DNA of 64,000 nucleotides, from assembly GCA_029972225.1 (NCBI GenBank), contig CP124756.1, positions 496,001-560,000 of the forward strand, written 5' to 3'. Source of the DNA: Candidatus Thiothrix putei (GTDB lineage Bacteria > Pseudomonadota > Gammaproteobacteria > Thiotrichales > Thiotrichaceae). The notes under the pieces were generated by a model. It worked only from the letters and a program-made list of their open reading frames with translations, did no database searches and was not told the DNA's origin. The stretch's first letter is position 1; every line of letters begins with the position of its first letter. This document shows, piece by piece, positions 8,128 to 18,612 of this stretch. Both the position numbers and the translations under genes were made by a program.

Positions 8128-11094
8128 ATGGCACAAACCGTTTCTGACAAGCATACCCGTTATGCTTTCCATGCCAGCCAGTTAAACGAAGCAAAAGATA
8201 CCATCCGCAGGACACGCCGGTATTTCTTCCCTGCTGATCAACTGCCACCGGAAGGTGAAGACGGGGACTGGAACAAATGGTTGGTGACAGTTACCGTTGA
8301 ACAATGTTCCCTGTATGCTACGGTCAATAAACTCAAATCTGACCCGGCGGCTGACCCTGCCAAACTCACCACGATGGAAACCGCCATGAACAAGTATGTG
8401 GTGGACTATAACGCAGCGGTAGCCGCATATCCCCAACAGATGGCAGAGATGCAAACACTGGAAAGCACTAACGACAAGTTCCTTGCGCCCGAAAGTAAGC
8501 TCAACGAGTATCTGCACGTATTGGATGAAGAAACGTGCAGCTACCTCTGTGCCGGGACAAGTAACAGCCCAACCCAACAAAGCCCATCTGCCCCTTGCCC
8601 ATGTCAGTTTTTTGGTGAGAAAACCATTGAACTAACCGGAAGCCAAACCGACGCGGTACGGGTTTGGAACAGCAATTCCCACCTCAAAAGCCTGACGGTC
8701 ATCGACAACCGCACTTACACGGAAGCACATCGGGATGCCATCCAATTAATTCCACCAAAAATGACCGACAAAACCCGTAAGATAAAAATGTTAAAGGACG
8801 GGTTTGAGCAAGAGCAGGACTGGATACTGTGCGACCAGATGTCCGCTGCCATCCTTGAAAATGTCACGGTTGAGGCTTGCACAGTCAAAGCCCCCGGTGG
8901 TCCTTTGCAGGGGATATTCAGCAGTGACGGGCTATTTTCCAACCTGAAAATACTCAACAATACTATCCAGACCGCAGGCGAACACGCCATCACCATCAAC
9001 GGCTTCCTGAGTGGGGAAATATCCGGCAATACCTTGCAAGCAGTCGCCGGAAAAACACCTGCCATCCGCCTCTATCCTACCCGCATTGGTGGCAACCAGG
9101 CGGAAGAAGGCGTGGCATGGGTTCTCAGTTTTGCCAACGAAGGTGGCAGCAACCCGGTGTTGCAATACAGTCAGCCTATCCTCGGCAACAACCCTTTGGT
9201 TGGGGTAGCAGGCAAAACCCAAGCCGAACTCATTGATGCCCGTTCTGACATGCCCGAAAACTACCGCTGGAACAGTTTCGGGCTGGAGAACTTCCGCTAC
9301 TACGCTTTCCGTGACGAGTTCAGCACCCTGACCTTCGGGCAATACCGCACCCTTGACGGCGGAAAATATTACATCCAACTGAAGGCATGGCTGGAAGACC
9401 GGATTGCCGAATACACCAACGGTATCCGCAAGATGAAGGGCTACCTGCCGGACATCACCAACATCCTGAAAGATGAACGCCACACCCAAGTGCTGCCAAC
9501 CCTGCAAAAAGCACTGACAAACGCGGTCAACAGCAGCACCTACGATCATGTCAGCATCTCCAACTTCCCCGAAACCCCGATCAAGGTGTTTGTTGCCAAA
9601 CAGATTGCGCTTCGGCATGGCACACTGAAAAAACTGGTGGCATTGAATGGGATGGTGCGCAACGACCTCCCCAACCTGACCGCACAGGACATGGAAAACC
9701 GCAGGCAGGCAACGCTCAAGTACCTGCTGGATGCAACCCAACTGGCGAATACAACCCCTAACCCTCTGTCAGACCCCACACTCCAGTCTGGGACTCAGGG
9801 TGAAACAGGAGGAACAGGCAGCACCGCCACACCAACTGCTCCCGAACCCGTCAAAGCCACAGGCGCTTACGGTACTGGTCTGAAAGATGACCTGATGGCA
9901 GCCGCCACCAGCGTTGCCCAAGGTGAGGAAATCACTTTCTTCTTCAAGGAAGGTTCACCTTACAACAGCGGTTATACCTTCTTCTGGCGTGTCGCCAATA
10001 TCGACAGTAGCGTGGTGGCATTTGGCAGCAGTCCGCGTTACAGCATGAACACCAGCAAGCTGGATGTGAAGGCTGACCACCGGATTCAGGTTGTGCTGCG
10101 CCAAGGTGATGTCACCCTATCTGGCGGGGCATTGTTCGGGGTAGCGGCAAAAGCAACAACCGTAAGCCCGGAACCGTCAACACCAACACCTGCGGAAACA
10201 GCCCCGACGACCCTGACAAAAAACTACGGCGCACTCAAAATTCTCGCCCAACCGCTAACCGTCCAACAGGGCGACAGCATCACCTTCTCGGCTGATGCCA
10301 GCACACATTCCAATGCAGGCGATAAACTCGCTTGGTTCTGGTCGGCGAACGGCAAGACTGCCAGCACTGCCACCCTCACCCTCGACACCACCGGGGTTGC
10401 TGTCGGTGAATACAATGTCAAAGCAACACTGTATGTGACCCCGGCAGGAACGACGCAACGTACCGCCATTGCAGGCAGTGCCATGTTTACTGTGACTGTA
10501 AAGGCGGCAGCACCAGAACCACAAGCATCGCCAGCACCTGTATTACCCAAGCCACTGACAGCCAGTGGCGACCTGAAAGCGTATATCCGTGTCAGCGAAA
10601 CCAGCGTTCCGCAAGGCAACAGCATCACCTTCTCGATTGACCCGAACTACCTTGCCGAGCAACAGCAAGGGGCAAAACTGACGTATTACTGGACAGCACC
10701 TACCAATTCCGGCAACCCTGCAGGGCAAGTAGCTACCTACACCATCAAGACTGATACACTTGTACCCGGCAATAACCATGTGGTGAAAGTAACCCTGTAC
10801 AAGCAGTTGGATGGCAGCACCACCAGAACATCAATCGGTGGGGTGGCGACGTTTGGGGTGACGGCAGCCGCACCAACAACAGGTACGATCAACGTAGTGG
10901 TTATGGATATTGATACCCAACAGCCGATTGCAGGGGAACAATACACCCTGATACTGGATGCTGACCCAGCCAAGAAGAGCTATCCCGGTACAACGGAGGC
11001 TGATGGTAGCATTTTGGTGAAAAATATACCGTTAGGCAGCTATACCCTTATCTTTACCAACCCTGCATTCCTCAGCGCAGAAATCGTCCTGTAA
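8128..11094 (+). CDS. large modular protein: beta-helix, three PKD/Ig-like domains, C-terminal SpaA-like domain
   Basis: 988 aa from ATG 8128, chosen because AGGAG lies 8 nt upstream; a GTG three codons earlier is less well placed. No signal peptide or membrane segment. About residues 170-330 look like a right-handed beta-helix (ILENVTVEAC, LKILNNTIQT, GEISGNTLQ turns). Three Ig/PKD-like repeats follow (about 590-690, 700-800 and 820-915), each with a Q-G-[DEN]-x-I-T-F core. The end (about 920-988) resembles a carboxypeptidase-regulatory/SpaA fold (DGSILVKNIPLGSYTL). It lies 14 bp upstream of a pore-forming toxin candidate. By analogy it may be a carrier or adaptor for delivery; this is inference. 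Confidence 0.5.
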   Translation: MAQTVSDKHTRYAFHASQLNEAKDTIRRTRRYFFPADQLPPEGEDGDWNKWLVTVTVEQCSLYATVNKLKSDPAADPAKLTTMETAMNKYVVDYNAAVAAYPQQMAEMQTLESTNDKFLAPESKLNEYLHVLDEETCSYLCAGTSNSPTQQSPSAPCPCQFFGEKTIELTGSQTDAVRVWNSNSHLKSLTVIDNRTYTEAHRDAIQLIPPKMTDKTRKIKMLKDGFEQEQDWILCDQMSAAILENVTVEACTVKAPGGPLQGIFSSDGLFSNLKILNNTIQTAGEHAITINGFLSGEISGNTLQAVAGKTPAIRLYPTRIGGNQAEEGVAWVLSFANEGGSNPVLQYSQPILGNNPLVGVAGKTQAELIDARSDMPENYRWNSFGLENFRYYAFRDEFSTLTFGQYRTLDGGKYYIQLKAWLEDRIAEYTNGIRKMKGYLPDITNILKDERHTQVLPTLQKALTNAVNSSTYDHVSISNFPETPIKVFVAKQIALRHGTLKKLVALNGMVRNDLPNLTAQDMENRRQATLKYLLDATQLANTTPNPLSDPTLQSGTQGETGGTGSTATPTAPEPVKATGAYGTGLKDDLMAAATSVAQGEEITFFFKEGSPYNSGYTFFWRVANIDSSVVAFGSSPRYSMNTSKLDVKADHRIQVVLRQGDVTLSGGALFGVAAKATTVSPEPSTPTPAETAPTTLTKNYGALKILAQPLTVQQGDSITFSADASTHSNAGDKLAWFWSANGKTASTATLTLDTTGVAVGEYNVKATLYVTPAGTTQRTAIAGSAMFTVTVKAAAPEPQASPAPVLPKPLTASGDLKAYIRVSETSVPQGNSITFSIDPNYLAEQQQGAKLTYYWTAPTNSGNPAGQVATYTIKTDTLVPGNNHVVKVTLYKQLDGSTTRTSIGGVATFGVTAAAPTTGTINVVVMDIDTQQPIAGEQYTLILDADPAKKSYPGTTEADGSILVKNIPLGSYTLIFTNPAFLSAEIVL

Positions 11095-11332
11095 ATTCGG
11101 AGGCTATCATGTCAACAAATTCATCATGCAGCGTTACCCTCAATTGTGGTGCAGCCGACAACAAAACCACAGTGCGCATCAAAGCAACGGGTAACTTATT
11201 CAGCTTCCGTGCGCCGTCTGACACAAGGATCAGTGCAACAGGTACAGTTGATGGAAAAACAATTAACCTTACCCCTAACAAATCCGCAAAGCTTTGGAAT
11301 ACGTTGGCAGGCAGCCAACAAGGTTCTGTTAA

Positions 11333-12658
11333 GGAACTGTCCCGAAATAACTTCCCGAAATCAGGGGGACTGAGGGGTAGCGGTGTAGTTCCATTTTGGC
11401 AGGAAATCATCGAACTGGATGGTCATGTTATCCTTAAACGCTTGGGTATACTTGCGCCCGGTTTCAAAAACTTTACTGATGATGCGGACAGCGACCTTCA
11501 AGCCAGTGGTGGTTTCCGTTTTTGCCATGTAGTGTTTGGCGGTTTCGACCGTTTCCAACGGCACACCCCGGCAGGCACGGGTCACATGAGGGAACAGTCG
11601 GTGTTCAATCGGGTTGTATTTGGAGCAATAGGGCGGGTAGTGGGCGATGCGTATTGTCAGGTTCAGGCTGTCCGCCAATGCCTGCAAGTCTTGCTTGAAC
11701 AGGTACGCAGAGGAACTGTTGCTGCCACCACCGTCACATAAGACCAACAGCTCGTCAGCTTCGGGGTAGTTGGGTTTCCCTTGCTCACGCCACCATAAGC
11801 CAAGGCTTTCGCAGGCAAACTCGGTGGTGTCGTGGCTGGTGTTCAGGTGCAGTGCCGCTTCGTTGCGGGCAAGGTCGTAGATGCCGTGGGGGATCACCTG
11901 ACCATTGCCATAGCTGGGGAAGTCATGGTCATTGACCTCCGTGGGTTCGACGGCATCCGTTACCCCTTCACGGTAAAAGTTGCCCAGCAGTTCCTTCTTT
12001 TTGGTGTCAATGCTGATCACGGGTTTGCCTGCTTGCAGGTAGGTTTGTTTGAGTTGGGCAATCTTTTCAAACTGGGCATTACGGTCAGCGTGTTGCCCCA
12101 TGGTGCGTTTCTTCTGGGGCTTGCGGCGGCGGTAGCCGTGCTCCCGTAATAGGCGCGACACCACGTTTTTCCCAGCCGATGTCCCCAATGCCTGCATCCG
12201 CCGGGCAATCTGCCGACGTGACAGGTTCGTCCATTTCACCGCCTCCCGCATGGGGTCGCCTGCCGTATGATCCTTTAAAACTTGGCGAAAATGCTCATCC
12301 AATTGCAGGTGCGTAGCGTTCAGCCGTTTGCGCCCGCCCCTTTTTTTCGCTGCCTTACGGTGGGCAAGCCATCTTCCGATTCCAACTCCGTCAACCCGTG
12401 GCGGATGGTTTTGGGGTCACAGTCCAATAACCGGGAAATGTAGTCCTGCCCCCCGTGCCCAAGCCGGACGGCTTCCACGGCGGCGTAGCGGCGGCGGTCA
12501 CGCTCATTGAGCGATTGGTAGAACCGCTGCATTTGTTTTTCTATGGCTGATGGGTAAACATCCATTGGCTCATCCTCGGTGTTGATTGGCATTACAAGGG
12601 GCTATCTTCCCCCTTTCGCTGTTAGCAGAAAAGAGGGAAGTTATTTCGGGACAGTTCC
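11333..12658 (-). mobile_element. ISAzo13-family insertion sequence
   Basis: 1326 bp with perfect terminal inverted repeats of about 23 bp (11333-11355 and 12636-12658, beginning GGAACTGTCCCGAAATAAC) and a 3-bp target duplication, TAA, at 11330-11332 and 12659-12661. Two overlapping leftward frames encode the transposase. It interrupts the effector candidate. Confidence 0.92.
11361..12592 (-). CDS. ISAzo13 transposase, two frames joined by -1 frameshifting
   Basis: The first frame (12592 to 12320, 90 aa) has the HTH YISRLLDCDPKTIRHGL. The second (to 11361, 313 aa) has the catalytic part, with VISIDTKKKELLG, LLVLCDGGGSNSS and the KYNPIEHRLF block typical of ISAzo13. A run of seven A on the coding strand (C GAA AAA AAG G, around 12342) lets a -1 slip continue as RKKRGGRKRLNATHL, which fills the missing linker. 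Together they make a product of about 400 aa, the normal size, so this looks like programmed frameshifting rather than decay. Confidence 0.85.
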
Positions 12659-13795
12659 TAAGCTGAACCTGAATGGGCATGAACTTGAACTGATCAAAGA
12701 GTTGGCGCAATATGCAGGACAGATTGTAAAGTCAGAAGACTTGAAAGTTATGGTCTATAGTCCCAACAACATTAATTATTCATTACCTACGACAAGATCT
12801 TCGCTACTGTATCCTTACCTGTTCGACGAGTGTTTGCGTGAAATAGACAGTTCAGTTCCTAACGGAACGGAAGCGTGGCAGAAAGAGTCACTAGTCAAAG
12901 CACAGGTACAAGCTGCCCAAGCTGACAAATACGAGGTTCAAATGATTGAAGCTCCAGCAAAAATACCCGACAGGGAGTTTGACTTCTCCAAACTTGACGA
13001 TGTGGAGACATTTTATACACTATTGAATGATCCGCTATTGGGACCGCCTACAGGTAATTTTATCGTATTGGCAATCACTGTTCTTTCTATGGGTAATTCA
13101 ACGGCAGCACGTATGTTTTGGCAGCAAATGTTAACTACCCCAAAGGTGAAAGTAGTCAGCATTGAAGGTAAAAAATTCATGTATTTTCACGGTGGTCAAA
13201 ATTTTCAGACACTTATGACCGCTACTACAGAAAAAGCACTTGCCATTGCCAGAGAAGAATTGATTCGGATACTAACCAAAACAGATCCTGATTTGTGGAA
13301 TTTAGGGTTAGACCGCATTGAAGCCAAAGTAGACGAACGGCTAGCCAGAGCCAATGCAACCTATATTGAAGCAGGCAAAGGCTATCGAGTCGGGATAGCG
13401 AGTTCCAAAGTTGCTAAAGTAGAACAATTTTTTGCCCCAACAGTAGACAACCTCGCTAAAGGTAACGTACTGGGAGTTTGGATCGTGGTTGGTATTGAGA
13501 GCTTTAAGTATGCCGCTACACCAGAAGCAGATCGCTATCTCAGTGATTTCATCATTTCATTGGGAACATCGCTTACCAAGTTTGCAATTGCAACAGCAGG
13601 GGGAATTTTACTTGCTGGTGCATTTCTTTCCGGTGGATGGGTTATTGTGGCAGGATTAGGGCTTGGCTTTGTTCTTGGCTGGATACTAGATGTAGTTGAC
13701 AACGAATTGGGAGTAACAAATGCAATGAAAGAGGCTTTTAAAAATGTATTACCTCAAGATCCCGACTCAATTTACACAGGTGCTATGATCGCACC

Positions 13796-14527
13796 ATGAA
13801 CAAGAACAGTATATTGTTTTTTTTTGAAAACCCTGATATCTACCATGCCAGTGCAAACTGGCGTGGGGGACTCGCACTGGCAGTACTTGGTTGGATTCTA
13901 GGTTTTGGGGTATCAATATTACCAGTTATTTCCTCCGAAAGCTGGTTTCTTGCAAAACTAACCATTATTTTTCCAATACTTGGTTTATCAATTATCGTTA
14001 TTCAAACAGGATTTGGGATGAGAAAATATTTCATCCCAAGCCTAATCAGTTTAACTGTAGGTTATGTTTTAAGTATCTTATTGATATTTTTATTCACTTG
14101 GGCAGGATTATTTTATTTTTTATCGCCAACCTCATGGATGGCTTTTATTCTTATCAACGCAATATTGAACTTTGTTATGTGGCGATATAACAAAATTGAA
14201 TTAGAGCCAGCCAAAAAATATATTATTGAAATTTACACCAAGGGAAAGTTAGGGTTTGATGACTTGGATACTTATCGTCATGTAAGACCATCACCATTAT
14301 GGATAAGAAAAATGGCATTTTGGTTCTTTCTGGTTGGACTCATTGCCTTAGGCGTAGGACGTTTTGCCAATTTATCTGCGGGTGGTAATGCTTGGTATAC
14401 GCCTTATGGTATCGCTTGGGGAGTTGCACTTATTAATTTGATTCTTGTTCAGGAAGCCGCTCGATTATATGGGCAAATTAGCCCTGTAATTGCGGCAGCT
14501 AGACAACTCAGTGCGGAGAAGCAATAA
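13796..14527 (+). CDS. polytopic membrane protein, immunity candidate
   Basis: 243 aa with about six to seven hydrophobic segments (around residues 25-45, 50-70, 80-105, 108-130, 170-190 and 205-220). Its ATG overlaps the stop of the effector candidate (ATGA), which implies translational coupling. Multi-pass membrane proteins encoded directly downstream of colicin-like pore formers are normally their immunity proteins. No sequence family recognised. It has remained intact although the toxin gene is broken. It ends 21 bp before the next ygiQ fragment. Confidence 0.5.
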   Translation: MNKNSILFFFENPDIYHASANWRGGLALAVLGWILGFGVSILPVISSESWFLAKLTIIFPILGLSIIVIQTGFGMRKYFIPSLISLTVGYVLSILLIFLFTWAGLFYFLSPTSWMAFILINAILNFVMWRYNKIELEPAKKYIIEIYTKGKLGFDDLDTYRHVRPSPLWIRKMAFWFFLVGLIALGVGRFANLSAGGNAWYTPYGIAWGVALINLILVQEAARLYGQISPVIAAARQLSAEKQ

Positions 14528-14548
14528 ATATCCAATGCGCCTGTTGCC

Positions 14549-16766
14549 CCCCTCGTTCGGCATGGCGGTCATCGGGCGGATGCTGGAGGCGCAAGGTTTC
14601 CGCGTCGGCATCATCGCGCAACCGGACTGGCATTCCAAAGACCCGTTCATGGCACTGGGCGCACCTAACCTGTTTTTCGGCGTGGCGGCGGGCAATATGG
14701 ACTCGATGATCAATCGCTACACCGCTGACCGCAAAACGCGCTCCGACGACGTTTACACCCCCGGCGGCATGGCAGGCAAACGCCCCGACCGCGCCACGCT
14801 GGTATACACGCACCGCTGCCGCGAAGCCTACCCCGACGTGCCGATCATTATCGGCGGGATCGAAGCCTCGTTGCGGCGCATTGCGCATTACGATTACTGG
14901 CAAGAAACCGTGCGCAAGTCGATCTTGCTGGATGCCGCCGCCGACCTATTGCTGTACGGCAATGCCGAACGCGCCGTGGTCGAAGTCGCACACCGCATCG
15001 CCTCCGGCGAACCCGTTTCCAGTATCACCGACGTGCGCGGCACCGCCTTCATCCGCCGCGACACCCCGCAAGGCTGGATGGAAATCGACTCCAGCCGCAT
15101 CGACCAACCGGGCAAAATCGACCGCATTATCAACCCCTACCTCAACACCACCGAGATGAGCGAATGCGAAGTCGAAAAGCGCAACGTGCAATGGTTTGAA
15201 TACGAAGACCCGCGCAGCAAACGCCCCGACGAACACAAGCTGATCTTCCACCCCCGCGCCCGTTTAGACCGCGACACCACCGTGATCCGCCTGCCATCTT
15301 ACGAAAAAGTCAGCAAAGACAAAGCCTTGTATGCCCACGCCAACCGCGTGTTGCATCTGGAAACCAACCCCGGCAACGCCCGCGCCTTGGTGCAAAAACA
15401 CGGCAGTATTGACGTGTGGCTGAACCCGCCACCGATTCCGCTAACCACGCCGGAAATGGATTTCGTGTTCGGGCTGCCCTACGCTCGCTTGCCGCACCCC
15501 TCCTATAACGGCGTAAAAATCCCCGCCTATGACATGATTCGTTTCTCGGTGAATATCATGCGCGGCTGCTTTGGTGGCTGCACCTTCTGTTCGATTACCG
15601 AACACGAAGGGCGCATTATCCAAAGCCGTTCCAAGGAATCCATCATTCGTGAAGTCGAGGAAATCCGCGACAAAGTGCCGGGATTTACCGGGGTGATTTC
15701 CGACCTTGGCGGCCCCACCGCGAATATGTACCGCCTCGCCTGCAAAGACCCGAAGATCGAAGCCGCGTGCCGCAAACCCGCGTGCGTCTACCCCGACGTG
15801 TGCCACAACCTCAACACCGACCACGCCGCCTTGAAGGAATTGTACCGCGAAGCGCGTACCTTACCCGGTATCAAGAAAATCCTGATCGGTTCAGGGGTGC
15901 GCTATGACCTTGCCATCAAAGACCCCGAATACGTCAAAGAATTGGTGACGCACCACGTCGGCGGCTATTTAAAAATTGCACCCGAACACACCGAGTCCGG
16001 CCCCCTGTCCAAAATGATGAAACCGGGCATCGGCGCGTATGACGAATTCAAACGCCTGTTCGAGAAATACACCAAGGAAGCGGGCAAGGAACAATACCTG
16101 ATCCCGTATTTCATCGCCGCTCACCCCGGCACGTCTGACGAAGACATGCTCAACCTCGCGCTGTGGCTGAAGAAAAACGGCTTCCGCGCCGACCAAGTGC
16201 AAGCGTTTTACCCCTCACCGATGGCATCCGCCACCACCATGTACCACACCGACAAAAACCCTCTGCACAAAGTCACCTACAAAAGCGAAAAGGTCGCCAC
16301 CGCCAAATCACCGGAACAGCGCAAGTTGCACAAAGCGTTTTTGCGCTGGCACGACCCGAAAAACTGGCCGCTGCTGCGCAAAGCGATGGCGGAGATGGGG
16401 CGGCAGGAACTGATCGGCGATGGCGAGAACCAGTTGATCCCGCATTACAAGGCGGGCGAGGAACAGTTGGTGTATGAGGCGCATCGGCGCAAGAATAAGG
16501 GGGGGGAGCATCAGAAGCGGGTGGGGAAGCCTGTCGCGGCTGCAACGGCTGGGAAGCCGAATTATGGTAAACCTGTGCAAAGTGCAGCGGCTGGTAAACC
16601 CAATACTGGTAAACCCGCGCAAGCGGTAACGAGCAAACCGAATGCGGGTAAGCCGCAGGGTGGGAAGATGTTGACGCAGCATACGGGGTTGCCGCCGAAG
16701 CCACGGGCGGATTTTGGCGGTAAACCGAAATCAACGGGGAAACCGAAGCAGCGTAGCGGTCGATAG
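14549..16766 (+). pseudogene. ygiQ: ygiQ copy 2, missing the first 173 bp
   Basis: Homology to the full gene starts at 14549 (matching 5093) and runs to its own stop. An in-frame ATG at 14535 in the junction could start a 743-residue product that lacks the first 58 residues. The CxxxCxxC motif is intact. The first 170 bp carry several silent differences from copy 1, then about 1.5 kb appears identical, then the tail diverges and resembles copy 3. The C-terminal tail is longer than in copy 1, with extra GKPN-type units. Confidence 0.9.
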
Positions 16767-16830
16767 ACCTCTTGCCCCTGCTTGCGTCCGGCGTATACTG
16801 TTAAGCATTAACTACTTGCAGATTGATACC

Positions 16831-17082
16831 ATGCAAACTTTTGACCAGATTGTTGACCAGACACGCAACCTGCCGGAAAGCATTCAGCGGGAAATCCTGC
16901 ATTTTGTGGAGTTTATCGTTACCAAGTACCGTTCTGCCCCAGTGCTTGAGCAACAGGCAGTGCCGAATGCGTTTGCCATCTACCAATCACTGGATTTGGG
17001 GCAAGGCGGCTATGCGAAAGCACCGTCGAATCGGGCAAAACAAGGTATCCGTGAACTCCTTCTGAAAAAGCACGCCCGATGA
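16831..17082 (+). CDS. antitoxin, DUF2281-like
   Basis: 83 aa from ATG 16831. The N-terminus, IVDQTRNLPESIQREILHFV, is the pattern of the DUF2281 antitoxins that pair with PIN toxins (helical, with the LP..Q.E...FVEF motif). It overlaps the next gene by 4 bp (ATGA). It probably neutralises the ribonuclease and represses the pair. Confidence 0.75.
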   Translation: MQTFDQIVDQTRNLPESIQREILHFVEFIVTKYRSAPVLEQQAVPNAFAIYQSLDLGQGGYAKAPSNRAKQGIRELLLKKHAR

Positions 17083-17492
17083 TTTTAATGGATACCGGGC
17101 CATTGGTAGCCCTGTTTGACCCGCAAGACCCTTACCACAAGCATTGTAGCGGTTTGCTGAAAACCATCCGTGAGCCGCTGATCACAACCATTCCAGTATT
17201 GACCGAAGTATTTCATCTGTTATCACCCGATAGCCAAGGTAGCAAAGCATTGCGCCAATTCATCGAGCGCAAAGCCTTAAGCGTCTGGTTTATGGATGAA
17301 TCTGCCCTCAGCACAGCATTGAACTTAATGGAAAAGTACATTGACCGCCCAATGGATCTAGCCGATGCGTCGCTGGTTGTCGCTGCACAACGGCTGGGAA
17401 CAAACCGTGTCTTCACCGTTGACCGCAATGACTTTTTTGTTTATCGCGTGGCAGTGGGGCATGAGCTGCGGGCGTTTGATGTGATTATCTAA
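17079..17492 (+). CDS. PIN-domain toxin
   Basis: 137 aa. PIN-domain ribonuclease with the metal-binding acidic residues visible: D5 in MDTGPLVALF, E in LTEVFHLL (about residue 43), D in LADASLVVAA (about 93-97) and D in FTVDRNDF. It is translated with the preceding antitoxin. Family members cleave tRNA or rRNA; the target here is unknown. Confidence 0.82.
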   Translation: MILMDTGPLVALFDPQDPYHKHCSGLLKTIREPLITTIPVLTEVFHLLSPDSQGSKALRQFIERKALSVWFMDESALSTALNLMEKYIDRPMDLADASLVVAAQRLGTNRVFTVDRNDFFVYRVAVGHELRAFDVII

Positions 17493-17606
17493 CGACAGAT
17501 ACTGCACCGCACATCGTATTTTCCTTGCAAATACCTAAAATTTTCGCTTGCACGCATAGCGCATAGCATGATAATTATTTGATTTATTTATCAGGAATCA
17601 ATCCCT

Positions 17607-18512
17607 ATGAAGAGGATCATACTTGCAACAGCTTTTTTGTTGACTACTCCCTCTATATTTGCATTTAATTTCTATACACCCGTCAGTGTTAGCAATACAT
17701 ATGGGATAGACCGTAGAACAAACTGTAATGTGATAAATTTTGGTGGCTCTGGTAGCGTATATGACACAACTACTTGGTCAGGTGATTGTCCTGATGAAGG
17801 TCGTGGTAAACGTGCTAGTGGTAAGGGAATCTCGACACTCATACATAATGGGGAAATACATTATTGGTTCGAAGGTAACATGCTGAGTGGAAAACCACAC
17901 GGGGAGGGAATCCTCACGTACCCCGATGGAACTCAGTTCAAAGGTACATGGGAAAATGGACTTGCTACTGGGTACGCTGAATTTGTTGCGTCTGACGGCA
18001 GTCACTACGAAGGCATGTGGTGGAATGATTCTCCAAGTGGCGGAAGAACAAAATACAGTGAAGTAATTCCAGGAAAAGGCATCTTTACTGATAGCAATGG
18101 TGGTCAGATTAAGGGGGATTTTGATAGTGCTTGGACATGCCGTGGAACGTATTTGTATGCTGATGGGAAACGTTATGAAGGGTATATTGATCAGGGCAAA
18201 AGAAAGGGTATAGGAAAGCTATTTAATGCAGATGGGACGCTTCAATATGAAGGACAATGGGAAGATGACAAACCCAAACTATCGAAACCAGCAGAGAAAC
18301 CCTCATCAAATGCTTCATCTCGTGACTATGGCGAACAAGACAAGTGCATGTGGCAGTGCAAGGAAGATTATAATGCCGCAGATAAAAGCTGTTCACAATT
18401 GAGCAGTAGCAATGGTGCTTTAGGCTCTAATTTATACAGTAGCGCGAGCCAATGTCAGGATGAAGCCAGCAAAATCAAAAGGGAATGTGAGAGTCCATGT
18501 TATGGGAAGTGA
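17607..18512 (+). CDS. exported MORN-repeat protein
   Basis: 301 aa with a signal peptide (MKRIILATAFLLTTPSIFA, cleavage likely after about residue 19). Residues 80-235 carry about six MORN units such as GEGILTYPDGTQFKGTWENG and YADGKRYEGYIDQG. The C-terminus has a cysteine-rich segment (CMWQCKEDY ... CESPCYGK) that may form disulfides in the periplasm. Function unknown. AT-richer than the ygiQ copies on both sides, as expected for transferred cargo. Confidence 0.75.
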   Translation: MKRIILATAFLLTTPSIFAFNFYTPVSVSNTYGIDRRTNCNVINFGGSGSVYDTTTWSGDCPDEGRGKRASGKGISTLIHNGEIHYWFEGNMLSGKPHGEGILTYPDGTQFKGTWENGLATGYAEFVASDGSHYEGMWWNDSPSGGRTKYSEVIPGKGIFTDSNGGQIKGDFDSAWTCRGTYLYADGKRYEGYIDQGKRKGIGKLFNADGTLQYEGQWEDDKPKLSKPAEKPSSNASSRDYGEQDKCMWQCKEDYNAADKSCSQLSSSNGALGSNLYSSASQCQDEASKIKRECESPCYGK

Positions 18513-18612
18513 TCTGATTTCCAATTAAAACCAAGCAATGGATATTGGTGTGGTTGATTAAAGTCTTCCACATCAATGTAGAAGCAGCCCCCATGATACA
18601 CAGAGGCTGACA

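Larger units (their letters stand above)
11109..13799 (+). pseudogene. pore-forming effector candidate, split by ISAzo13 element
   Basis: A GGAGG precedes ATG 11109. The reading is 75 codons, then the IS, then the remainder from 12662. Deleting the IS plus one TAA copy joins ...GSV to KLNLNGHELEL in frame and gives 1362 nt (453 aa). The C-terminal 100 residues hold a long hydrophobic hairpin (FAIATAGGILLAGAFLSGG then VIVAGLGLGFVLGWIL), as in colicin-type or T6SS-delivered pore formers. The next gene is a polytopic membrane protein coupled through ATGA, the usual arrangement of a toxin and its membrane immunity protein. Toxin function is inferred from architecture only. Confidence 0.55.

Noticed and set aside
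11109..11741. A 210-aa protein running from the effector start into the IS
   Set aside because: The frame after 11333 is antisense transposase sequence; the true continuation is at 12662.
14535..16766. ygiQ copy 2 as a second working gene
   Set aside because: It lacks the first 58 residues of the conserved N-terminal domain, and its start lies in junction DNA; activity cannot be excluded but is not supported.
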